A DNA stretch of 64,000 bases from an uncultured Bacteroidota bacterium (GTDB lineage: Bacteria > Bacteroidota > Bacteroidia > Flavobacteriales > Flavobacteriaceae). Position 1 is the first letter of the stretch. Each line of letters begins with the position of its first letter. The DNA is taken from contig CABZJM010000006.1 of assembly GCA_902526075.1 (NCBI GenBank), forward strand, positions 1 through 64,000, given 5' to 3'. A program made the translations under genes and the position numbers. Below the pieces are notes generated by a model. That model made no database searches. It worked only from the letters and a program-made list of their open reading frames with translations, and was not told where the DNA came from. Of this stretch, positions 25,866 to 32,856 are shown one piece after another.

Positions 25866-25908
25866 ACCAACATACGATATGAAAAAGCTAATACTTCTAC
25901 TATTTAAT
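25866..25908 (+). repeat. Spacer plus leader cassette without a gene
   Basis: The spacer CCAACATACGAT and ATGAAAAAGCTAATACTTCT are intact but the frame stops after MKKLILLLFN. It is the clearest example of the repeat standing without a downstream protein. Confidence 0.6.
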
Positions 25909-26074
25909 TAATCTATTGAATTTTTATATATATTCGCATCACACAAAAAGAATTGGTTTGATTGATTGCTATGGTTGGCTCTCTTTCAAACCTTTTCACT
26001 TTTATTAAGCAACATACGATAAACCACAAACAACTTTTTCACTAACTTGCAAGGGCTATCATTTTAATAACATT

Positions 26075-26428
26075 ATGAAAAACCTTTTTATTTTATTATC
26101 ATTTTTAATTTTATTTCAAAGTTGTTTCACTTATAAAACAGTGAATTATGATGAAATTTTAAATGATAAAAAACAAAAGCTTGAAGTTGAAATGCTTGAT
26201 AGAACAAAATTTAGTGGCCAATTGGTGTCTACAGACGAAATAACAATGACTTTAGAAAATAATGGGATCAAACAAACTATCTTTAAGAAAGATATTTACG
26301 AAGTCAAAATCAAAAAGTTTTCAATTCTTAAAACCCTAAAAAAAATTGCCAAAGGAGGTGCCTGGGTTGCAGCTTCGGCAGGTATACTTTTTATTATTAT
26401 TCTATCAAATTCTGACGGAATTCCATAA
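26075..26428 (+). CDS. Small lipoprotein (117 aa)
   Basis: A lipobox at FLILFQSC (Cys17), then a beta-rich region with KLEVEMLDRTKFSGQLVSTD followed by EITMTLENNGIKQTIFKKDI, resembling small SH3- or Sm-like folds, and a C-terminal hydrophobic helix (GGAWVAASAGILFIIIL). A lipoprotein with an extra C-terminal helix is unusual. The family is not recognised. The 217 bases upstream hold only a leader relic and a sequence (26026-26058) faintly like the 48-bp promoter cassette. Confidence 0.6.
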   Translation: MKNLFILLSFLILFQSCFTYKTVNYDEILNDKKQKLEVEMLDRTKFSGQLVSTDEITMTLENNGIKQTIFKKDIYEVKIKKFSILKTLKKIAKGGAWVAASAGILFIIILSNSDGIP

Positions 26429-26460
26429 TTAATTACTTAAAAATATGTAACCAGCAGTAA

Positions 26461-26496
26461 TTTAAGTTAAAAGAAGAAGATATACCTATAATTTAG
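26461..26496 (+). pseudogene. Integrase 3'-end relic (short)
   Basis: Encodes LKEEDIPII then stop, matching the last residues (LKEEDMPML) of the integrase at 27804-28865 with 26 of the final 30 bases the same. An upstream in-frame stop at 26458 shows decay. The relic ends one base before the stop of the opposite-strand lipoprotein gene. Confidence 0.5.
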
Positions 26497-26961
26497 TTAT
26501 CGCCTAACGTACCCACCAATAGATTTTCTGTATTCTATTTCAAACCCATTTTCTTTCGCAAACTTTTTGAATTCATCTGTTGCATTACCTATTGTCAAAA
26601 ATGATTCTATTTCAAAGATTTCAAAAAATCTATTGAAATTTGGGCCTTTGATGAAATCTATTCCGTGTTGGATACCATCATCACTATTATTATACCTTTC
26701 AATTAAAGTTACTTTTTTACCGTTTTCAGAGATGAAATAACCGTAAACAGTTGATGGCTCTCTTTCAACAATAAAATCAGAAAGTTCCTGAGTAAATGCC
26801 TCAACATCAACTCTTGAGTTGTTTTTAGTGTTCAATTCTAAAATAAAAGTAATTTCTGAAGATTTAGAGTTGTCTAAAACCTTAAGTTCTTTAGATTTTA
26901 CATTAGTATTACAAGCGGTAAAGCTCATTGTAAATAACAATATAAATAGTAATTTTTTCAT
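26497..26961 (-). CDS. Lipoprotein with monooxygenase-like (ABM) domain
   Basis: A 154-residue lipoprotein (lipobox SFTAC, Cys17). The body (ITFILELNTKNNSRVDVEAF, then REPSTVYGYFISENGKKVTL and IERYNNSDDGIQHGIDFIKG) has the strand-helix-strand pattern of the antibiotic biosynthesis monooxygenase fold, where E-R-Y is often E-x-W/Y. Such domains bind small aromatic molecules or haem. The fold is inferred and the function unknown. Its 3' end abuts an integrase relic. Confidence 0.6.
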   Translation of the reverse strand: MKKLLFILLFTMSFTACNTNVKSKELKVLDNSKSSEITFILELNTKNNSRVDVEAFTQELSDFIVEREPSTVYGYFISENGKKVTLIERYNNSDDGIQHGIDFIKGPNFNRFFEIFEIESFLTIGNATDEFKKFAKENGFEIEYRKSIGGYVRR

Positions 26962-26980
26962 ATTTAAATAAGTTTATAAT

Positions 26981-27064
26981 TCAAATATAAGAAACGTAAG
27001 TCTAACCTATTTACGTGGTTTTGAAATAGCTGATTTAAAAGAGGAAGATATGCCTATGATTTAG
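26981..27064 (+). pseudogene. Integrase 3'-end relic carrying the catalytic tyrosine
   Basis: Twenty-seven codons encode SNIRNVSLTYLRGFEIADLK then EEDMPMI and a stop. This matches the integrase C-terminus at 27804-28865 (HSSMRVSLTYLRSLEIAELK then EEDMPML), including the nucleophile tyrosine. The rest of that gene is missing. The relic's stop lies inside the end of an opposite-strand small gene. Confidence 0.75.
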
Positions 27065-27221
27065 GTTTTGAGGGATTTAGCCAAACAAGTATTGTTCCTG
27101 CTACAATACCTGCCCAAATAAACGGCTCAGCCAAACTAATATCATAAGCTCTCCAAATGATAAATGCAAGTATGCTTATTGACAATGATATGATACAAGC
27201 AATCTTATATGACTTTTTCAT
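27054..27221 (-). CDS. Small two-helix membrane protein (55 aa)
   Basis: MKKSYKIACIISLSISILAF is followed by a second helix around WAGIVAGTILVWL and ends NPSKPKS. The spacer CCAACACACGAT stands immediately before the ATG, as in the plus-strand leader genes. The last 11 bases overlap the integrase relic on the other strand. It probably forms a unit with the gene that ends 12 bases upstream of its start. Confidence 0.5.
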   Translation of the reverse strand: MKKSYKIACIISLSISILAFIIWRAYDISLAEPFIWAGIVAGTILVWLNPSKPKS

Positions 27222-27233
27222 ATCGTGTGTTGG

Positions 27234-27413
27234 TTAGTCTTTTTTGTTTTCTATTGAATCTTTTGCTTTTACCGCCTCTAATCTTGCCTCAATTTTTTCA
27301 TATTCAGATTGAATCTTCTCTGCTATAGTGTGATTAGAATACTCTAAACCTAAAATTATAATTAAGGCAACTATAAATATGATTCTAACTACTCTTTTTT
27401 CATCCTTTTTCAT
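27234..27413 (-). CDS. Small membrane protein with coiled tail (59 aa)
   Basis: A basic start (MKKDEKRVVR) precedes one membrane helix (IIFIVALIIILGLEY), then a charged helical tail (IAEKIQSEYEKIEARLEAVK) likely to form a coiled coil. A TTG two codons earlier is possible, but the ATG at 27413 is preferred. The function is unknown. Confidence 0.45.
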   Translation of the reverse strand: MKKDEKRVVRIIFIVALIIILGLEYSNHTIAEKIQSEYEKIEARLEAVKAKDSIENKKD

Positions 27414-27702
27414 ACACACAATTTACAATAATACTAAAATAAAAAGATTTACCTATGATGGGTTGTTAACAAACTGAATTGTTATGTTGAAATTTTTGTA
27501 GATATCTCAGTTTCGTAGGGGGTTGAAGTATTGAGCGAGAATCGTACCTTGTACTCTCTACGTATAGAAAGGACTGCCATATAACTGCCAAAAAATTGTA
27601 CCTTTAACTTGTAACTATTAAAAAAGAAACCTCCGATTTCTCGAAGGCTTTATTCTGTGTAGTGTAGCGGTTTCGCTTGCTCCCCCTCTTGGGCTCGAAC
27701 CA
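27414..27702. other. Intergenic stretch at the left border of the island
   Basis: No gene is seen between the small membrane protein and the integrase (27414-27803). It holds one 47-bp repeat copy (27570-27616), a weakened copy of the tRNA-Asn terminator (about 27625-27652) and the 3' half of a tRNA-Asn sequence (from 27680). A faint integrase-end-like string near 27445-27470 is too short to call. Confidence 0.5.
27570..27616 (+). repeat. 47-bp intergenic repeat, copy 2
   Basis: Ungapped match to 15054-15100 (39 of 47 bases). It lies just outside the left attachment site. Confidence 0.6.
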
Positions 27703-27728
27703 AGGACCCTCTGATTAACAGTCAGATG
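27632..27728. repeat. Left attachment site (duplicated tRNA-Asn 3' half)
   Basis: Matches the right end at 36412-36507 over about 96 bases with a few differences. The last 26 bases (27703-27728), from AGGACCCTCTG through CAGTCAGATG, are identical. This covers the anticodon region to the 3' end plus the downstream terminator. The 5' half of the tRNA is absent, and the T stem has compensating changes, so it is a former or foreign tRNA end. Confidence 0.85.
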
Positions 27729-27743
27729 GTAAAACTGTCTACG

Positions 27744-27763
27744 ACACTGATTTCCAGTGTTTT
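27744..27763. other. Small hairpin inside the left end
   Basis: ACACTG and CAGTGT form a perfect 6-bp stem with a 5-base loop, followed by TTT. It could be a terminator protecting the integrase from outside transcription or part of the recombination site. Confidence 0.4.
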
Positions 27764-27783
27764 GAATAAGTAATTAAATATTA

Positions 27784-27802
27784 ACTGTCAAAACACTGTC
27801 AA
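27784..27802 (+). promoter_or_regulatory. Paired ACTGTCAA sites, left arm
   Basis: Two ACTGTCAA copies at 27784-27791 and 27795-27802, separated by 3 bases. The second ends 1 base before the integrase ATG, so binding there could both load the recombinase and repress its own gene. The same pair with the same spacing and orientation occurs at 36319-36337. Confidence 0.65.
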
Positions 27803-27803
27803 T

Positions 27804-28865
27804 ATGCAACTGAGCTATCCCAAAATTAAAATCGATTCAAAAGGTAAATATTATGTATACTTCTATCAAAATAATAAACGATATAGACTGTATAATGGAA
27901 GCAGAATTGGATCATTAACAAACCCAAATATTCATGGTGAAAAAGTCAATAGAAAAATAGCAGAGCTATTGGCTTCAGAAATTTATAATTTCATTCTCAG
28001 TGGAAAATTAGTTGAGGGTTTTAGAGCACAAAAAAAAGTAAAAACCAAGCTATCAGATTATAAGTATTTGAAGATTGCATTGGAAGATAAACTAAACCAA
28101 AAATACTCAGCTAAATATAAAGCAATGTTAGTCTTTGTATTTAATAAACTGAGCAATCAAATGGTTAGTCAAAAATTAACATTAGAAGCCATAAAAAAAA
28201 CTCTTGCAAGCTACAGTAATGAAACCTCATTCAACACTGTTAAAAGACATCTTAATGCCCTTATAAACCATGCTGTAAGTATGGGTTTAAAACAAAACCC
28301 TGGGAGGACTATAAAACATAAGAAAACCAAAGCTAAATTGCACAAACCATTTGATGACTTATCTTCTATTTTAAGTGAAATCAAAAGCTTTAATTTTAAT
28401 CTTTATTTATGTTGTTTGTTGACCTATGGCTGCTTACTTAGGCCTCATCGTGAAATAAGACTTTTGACATGGGGAAATATTTCAAGAGACCTTAACTTTA
28501 TCAGTCTTTCAGGTTATCAAAATAAGTCTGGGAAAAATAGAATAGTTCCTATTCCGACTTACATAAAGCAATATCTAAGGCCAGGGGAAAAAGAAGAAAA
28601 CATATTCTCAAGAGTTCCAAAACCATTTAATGATGATTACTTTAAAACCAAATGGTCTAAGTTTAAACTGCAATCAAATTTAGTCAAGAAAAACCACACA
28701 CTTTATTCTTTCAGACATAGTGGGGCAATTAGACTTTTTGAAAAAACAGGATCTATAACTAAGCTTCAAAAAGCTATGGGGCATTCATCAATGAGGGTAA
28801 GCTTAACATACTTACGCAGTCTGGAGATTGCTGAATTAAAAGAGGAAGATATGCCTATGCTTTAG
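27804..28865 (+). CDS. Tyrosine recombinase / site-specific integrase
   Basis: A 353-residue integrase of the phage/ICE type. An N-terminal arm-binding-like region and a SAM-like core-binding domain (about residues 75-170) precede the catalytic domain. Catalytic residues are R213 in CLLRPHREIRLLTW, a lysine in NKSGKNR, R304 in TLYSFRHSGAIR, H327 in MGHSSMRVSLTYLR and the nucleophile Y336. The usual histidine three residues before R304 is a tyrosine, a common variant. It lies 75 bases inside the left attachment site and should excise and insert the island. Two relics of related genes lie outside. Confidence 0.9.
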   Translation: MQLSYPKIKIDSKGKYYVYFYQNNKRYRLYNGSRIGSLTNPNIHGEKVNRKIAELLASEIYNFILSGKLVEGFRAQKKVKTKLSDYKYLKIALEDKLNQKYSAKYKAMLVFVFNKLSNQMVSQKLTLEAIKKTLASYSNETSFNTVKRHLNALINHAVSMGLKQNPGRTIKHKKTKAKLHKPFDDLSSILSEIKSFNFNLYLCCLLTYGCLLRPHREIRLLTWGNISRDLNFISLSGYQNKSGKNRIVPIPTYIKQYLRPGEKEENIFSRVPKPFNDDYFKTKWSKFKLQSNLVKKNHTLYSFRHSGAIRLFEKTGSITKLQKAMGHSSMRVSLTYLRSLEIAELKEEDMPML

Positions 28866-28870
28866 CTTAT

Positions 28871-29057
28871 AAATGTTGATTATGTTGATTTTTCAAGCGG
28901 TATTTACTTACCACTAAAAGTTCATTATATATTTTTTTTAATTATATATAATTTACTTTAAAATTAACATTTTCAACATTTTAAATATAAAGTATTAATA
29001 ATCAATAAGTTAGAGTATGTTGATTTTATGTTGGTTATGTTGATTATATTGATTTAT
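28871..29057. repeat. Iteron-like GTTGAT repeats
   Basis: Repeats of a 10-11 base unit (TATGTTGATT and variants) occur twice at 28873-28891 and four times at 29015-29057. An inverted relative (TTAACATTTTCAACATTTT) lies between them near 28963. No protein-coding frame is evident in the 284 bases. It may bind an excision, replication or regulatory protein. Confidence 0.45.
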
Positions 29058-29149
29058 GCAATAATTAAACACAGATAAAGCATAACGATACTTCGGCTAA
29101 TACAAGCCGTAAACAAAATATCCCCCACAAATACAATTTAAAAGTTAAA

Positions 29150-29296
29150 CTAACTATTTTTTTTTCTTGATGATACTTTCATAATAAATGTCTGCCCAAC
29201 CTTTGAATTATTGTAAGGAATATTTTCAAAAAGTTTTAAAAACTTATTATTCTTTCTGATTTCTTCAATGCTGTTTTTTGATTTATTTTTTTTCAT
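29150..29296 (-). CDS. Small basic protein (48 aa), unknown function
   Basis: The frame begins MKKNKSKNSIEEIRKNNKFL and ends KVSSRKKNS. It is lysine and asparagine rich, without a membrane segment. It is the only frame between the repeats and the four-gene operon, on the operon's strand but 246 bases beyond its last gene. It could be an excisionase-like or regulatory protein of the island, but nothing proves it is expressed. The 245 bases between it and the operon's last gene show no clear feature. Confidence 0.35.
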   Translation of the reverse strand: MKKNKSKNSIEEIRKNNKFLKLFENIPYNNSKVGQTFIMKVSSRKKNS

Positions 29297-29542
29297 AACT
29301 ATATATTTAATATTAACAATATGCAGTTCAAGAAAGAAATTGAATACTCGGTTTTTTTGGTTGAGTAACCCACATTCTAAACCACCGTGCAACGAGTTTG
29401 TCGGTTGGTACGCTAATGCGTTCTTGATGCAACACAAATATAACAAATTTAAATTTTTGAGGTAGCCGATTAAAAAGAGAAGAAGTTTTTAGTTATGGAA
29501 AGACTCCAAACAACCACAACACTATATCATTTTTAATAAAAA

Positions 29543-29971
29543 TTATTTTTTTACATTAACAACGTTTGTAGCAACATATTTCGTTTTCAAAATATTTTTG
29601 TCAAAGAAATCTTTAACACATTTTTCTTCATCGTTATTTGGCCATATTAGGTTTTTACAGTCTTTTACTGCAGGGGCTGCATCAAACCAATCAAAAAACT
29701 CATTTGAAAACTCTTTTGTATTTGGCTTGGCATTTCCAAATTTATATTTTACAATTTCTCCTGTTTTTAATTCATACTTTGGATACCCAAAAGAATAATC
29801 AACAGATGTTACTTTTCCATTGGTGAGGTTTTCTACAAAATTTAAAGAAATTACTTCTCCACCATTGAGTTCATAAAAAGACCAAAAGAATCTATTGTCA
29901 TAAGGGTCTTGGTTTTCTTTAGACTTCATAATGCATCCATAGTTTTTGTATCTAATAACTTTAGGAAACAT
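29543..29971 (-). CDS. Small protein of the defence operon, unknown function
   Basis: A 142-residue soluble protein, fourth and last gene of the operon, 11 bases after the nuclease-helicase. It has many aromatic and acidic residues (FFWSFYELNGGEVISLNF, EFFDWFDAAPAVKDCKNL, WPNNDEEKCVKDFF) and alternating strand-like segments (GKVTSVDYSFGYPKYELKTG). I recognise no family. Its place in the operon suggests a regulator, an adaptor or an anti-phage effector. I chose the ATG at 29971, and a TTG two codons earlier is possible. Confidence 0.6.
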   Translation of the reverse strand: MFPKVIRYKNYGCIMKSKENQDPYDNRFFWSFYELNGGEVISLNFVENLTNGKVTSVDYSFGYPKYELKTGEIVKYKFGNAKPNTKEFSNEFFDWFDAAPAVKDCKNLIWPNNDEEKCVKDFFDKNILKTKYVATNVVNVKK

Positions 29972-29982
29972 ATCCAATTATT

Positions 29983-32856
29983 TTAAAGGTTAAATATTAT
30001 AAAATTAAGAAATGGTGAAATGTATTTCTTCAAAATTTCATCGTGATTTTTTTCATACTCAAGCCTATTATCAATTGCCATTAGCTGATGAAGTATATTT
30101 ACTTTTTTCGGAATTAAATAAATACTTTGATTTCTTATTTCTATAAAATCATTGAATAATGATAAATGATTACGAAAATACCCATATTGATTATACAATG
30201 TTGTTCTTTTTGTCCAAACATCAGTTAACGAATATTGAGAGCCAAATAAATAATTGAGCTCTTCCAGTATAACTTCACGATTTGCTTCATTTACCAATAA
30301 TAGGTTTGGATATTTTTCGCGTAATTCTAAAATAGAATCTATTGCATTTTGAATTGATCCACTCGAAGAGTCATAAAGCGTGTTTACACCAAAAGCAAAC
30401 TCAAAAAAATTTAAAGATTTTGTTTGTTCAATTATTTTCAGACAAGCTCTATATGGAAATAGTAGCCTCTTTTCATTTGAATCTTCTAAATAAGAAGAGT
30501 ATCGTAGCATTTGACGTTTAAATAGAGTTGTATTGTCTATTTCTTTATTTAAATATTTTTTTCCTAACGGAGTTATATCATAGTTTTTTTTATCCTTCGT
30601 GATTAAGCCTAAGCGTAATGTGTGAGAAACATTATTGTTATTAATTTTTGCCTCTACATTAGTAATAGTTGCTATACATGGCCTGTATTTCTCTATAGTT
30701 GGTTCAACCAAATTTCTGAAGTACGTATCAACTGAATAATCTCCAAGGGTTTTAAAAATTCTTTTATATCCACTTTTACGCTCTCTTTTTCCATATTTTT
30801 TTGTTTGAGCGAAATCAAGACTTGTGGGATTAGCATTAACTGTAGCAATTTTGAGGTAAAGTTTTTCGGTAAAATCTTTAATGTTTACACTTTTTGGCAG
30901 AGAAAATTTCAATGGGTTTTTATTCCCTCTTTTAAATTTTGGAAACTTCCCTTTAACAGCGCCTTGATTTATTTCGTTAATCCACTCATTTAATCTATCA
31001 TCTTGATCCCTTAAAGCTTGTAAAACAGAATATACCATTTCAAAAGACTCCATATCAACAATATCTGATGAACTTGAACCATCTGGTATTAAAATAGGAA
31101 TAATAAAAAAAGCTGTTTTATTAGGTGTGTGGATAGATTTTCTCAAAGCTCTTCCACAAGCTTGTACGATATCAATAATTGAATTTTTATTATCTACAAA
31201 GTAAATTGAATCAATTATTGGGACATCTACCCCTTCCGTTAAACATCTTGAATTAGAAATAAGTCCGTATTTTGCTTCTTTAAACTCATCTAATTTTTCT
31301 TGACGACTGCCAGCTGACATACTTCCATTAATATGATCAATGAATATATCATCCGACTTAATAGAGCTGTTTAGTTTAGTAATTAATTTTTTTATATCAT
31401 TTCCTTTACCTATTTCTCCTAAGAAAACTTTTGCATTATTAACAGAGTTATGAAATGAAATAACTTTGTTTATAGGGTATGACTCCAGAGCCTTTGATAA
31501 TATAATTTGAGAAAACAATATTTGTGCAGTAGTTAGTGTAATTTCTTTTACATCTAATACTTCTAATTCTTTATTATTTATAATCCATTCTTTTAATTCA
31601 TGCTCTTGAATACCAGCAACAATTATTTCATAATCTGAAATTATTTTATCATTTATAGCATTTCCAAAATTATAGGAATGAAACAGTTTACCATAAATAT
31701 TTTCATCATCCATCGAAAAAACTACCCTATCATTTTCTTCTGCAATTTTTTTGAATTTAGGTCTTAACATACGCTCAGTTGCAGTCATAAACAATCTTTT
31801 TTTACTTGGGATATTATTGTCGTCTAACGCCAATGAAAAAAGGGTTGAATATTTTGCGCCTGCTGTTCTATGAGCCTCGTCAAATATTGTTAAGTCAAAT
31901 GTTAAATCGTCAAAACCTAAAAAAGTTTCAGCTATAACAGGCAAAGATTGATATGTTGAAAAAACATATTTAGTTTGAATCTTTTTGGAATGTAAAAAAT
32001 CCGAGACCTCTTTAACATTAGTTGTAACAGGAATATTTAATTCAGAGATTGCTATATCGCCATTATCATCTTCATCCAAAGAAACTGATTTGTCGCTACA
32101 AACTGCCAAATATGAAAATAGTTTGTTACTCTGATTTGCCCAAGCTTCTAAAGTTTGTTTTATTAGAGCTAAACTTGGAGCTAAAAATAGTACGGTATTA
32201 GCATTTGTTTTTTCAGTTATCCACAAAGACGTTAAGGTTTTTCCAGTACCACAGGCAGCGATAACTTTACCTCTATTTGATGTTTTAAAGCCGTTTATGG
32301 CATCCTTTATTATTTCTTTTTGAAAATGATATGGTTTGTATTTTACTCTATCAACAACTTTTTGCTTGTTAGTCAAGGTATACAATGATTGGAAAAAATC
32401 GTCATCTAAAATATCAAGATCGTCAACTAATATTTGTAAATGTTTTTCTTGTTTTTTTGATAAATTAGTTAGAGAATAGCAATTTGCAATAGTGTAATTC
32501 AAATCTGTATGTTGGGCCTCAACCCAAAATTTAGCTAAGTCATCATAACTTGGTTTTTTTCGGTCGGTTCTAAACTTTACCTGATATGCTGCGGCTTTAC
32601 CATTGTTTAATATAATTAGACCATCAACACCACTATCTTTTTTTTCTAATTTGTATTTTTTTAGGTATTTATTTGGAATTTCAGATGAGCGGTATAATTC
32701 ATTAATTTGATATAATTGTTTATTTAGCAATAAATAGGCATAAATAAATTGTTCAAATACTTCTCCCTTGAGATAAGTGGTTGATAGTTTTTCTATTTCT
32801 TTTTCAATACTACTCCAATCTGAGTATCTACTTTTAAGTATCTGATTATATATCAT
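29983..32856 (-). CDS. Restriction nuclease fused to DEAD/DEAH helicase
   Basis: A 957-residue protein. Residues about 25-100 form a PD-(D/E)xK or Mrr-like nuclease, with E32/E35, D78 in SGVDGLI and Q92-x-K94 in AAYQVKF. An SF2 helicase follows: Walker A ACGTGKT (201-207), DEAH at 326-329 within FDEAHRTAG, TAT at 358-360, and motif VI QACGRALR (565-572). The remainder (about 600-957) is probably target recognition or a partner-binding domain. The DEAHRTAG form and fused nuclease recall Type I, III and ISP restriction motors. Its ATG overlaps the SPPY methylase stop by four bases. Confidence 0.85.
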   Translation of the reverse strand: MIYNQILKSRYSDWSSIEKEIEKLSTTYLKGEVFEQFIYAYLLLNKQLYQINELYRSSEIPNKYLKKYKLEKKDSGVDGLIILNNGKAAAYQVKFRTDRKKPSYDDLAKFWVEAQHTDLNYTIANCYSLTNLSKKQEKHLQILVDDLDILDDDFFQSLYTLTNKQKVVDRVKYKPYHFQKEIIKDAINGFKTSNRGKVIAACGTGKTLTSLWITEKTNANTVLFLAPSLALIKQTLEAWANQSNKLFSYLAVCSDKSVSLDEDDNGDIAISELNIPVTTNVKEVSDFLHSKKIQTKYVFSTYQSLPVIAETFLGFDDLTFDLTIFDEAHRTAGAKYSTLFSLALDDNNIPSKKRLFMTATERMLRPKFKKIAEENDRVVFSMDDENIYGKLFHSYNFGNAINDKIISDYEIIVAGIQEHELKEWIINNKELEVLDVKEITLTTAQILFSQIILSKALESYPINKVISFHNSVNNAKVFLGEIGKGNDIKKLITKLNSSIKSDDIFIDHINGSMSAGSRQEKLDEFKEAKYGLISNSRCLTEGVDVPIIDSIYFVDNKNSIIDIVQACGRALRKSIHTPNKTAFFIIPILIPDGSSSSDIVDMESFEMVYSVLQALRDQDDRLNEWINEINQGAVKGKFPKFKRGNKNPLKFSLPKSVNIKDFTEKLYLKIATVNANPTSLDFAQTKKYGKRERKSGYKRIFKTLGDYSVDTYFRNLVEPTIEKYRPCIATITNVEAKINNNNVSHTLRLGLITKDKKNYDITPLGKKYLNKEIDNTTLFKRQMLRYSSYLEDSNEKRLLFPYRACLKIIEQTKSLNFFEFAFGVNTLYDSSSGSIQNAIDSILELREKYPNLLLVNEANREVILEELNYLFGSQYSLTDVWTKRTTLYNQYGYFRNHLSLFNDFIEIRNQSIYLIPKKVNILHQLMAIDNRLEYEKNHDEILKKYISPFLNFIIFNL

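Noticed and set aside
26026-26058. A fourth copy of the 48-bp promoter cassette
   Set aside because: Only an AAACAACTT block and a CTAACTTGC-like end are shared, and the TTGAC core and AATATCCTC start are missing.
20918-27233. Integron-like cassette array suggested by many small genes with a common spacer
   Set aside because: The spacer CCAACATACGAT lies before the start codon and has no RYYYAAC/GTTRRRY pair or long inverted repeat as attC sites do. No IntI-type integrase is present, and the only integrase is a tRNA-targeting type.
27445-27470. A third integrase-end relic (AAAGATTTACCTATGAT)
   Set aside because: Only about 16 bases match, and the frame is closed by an adjacent stop. It is too short to separate from chance in AT-rich DNA.
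27680-27728. A second functional tRNA-Asn
   Set aside because: Only the 3' half and anticodon arm are present. The D arm and 5' acceptor strand are replaced by unrelated sequence.
29015-29057. CRISPR-like array
   Set aside because: The units are about 10 bases with no unique spacers and no cas genes nearby. Iteron-like repeats fit better.
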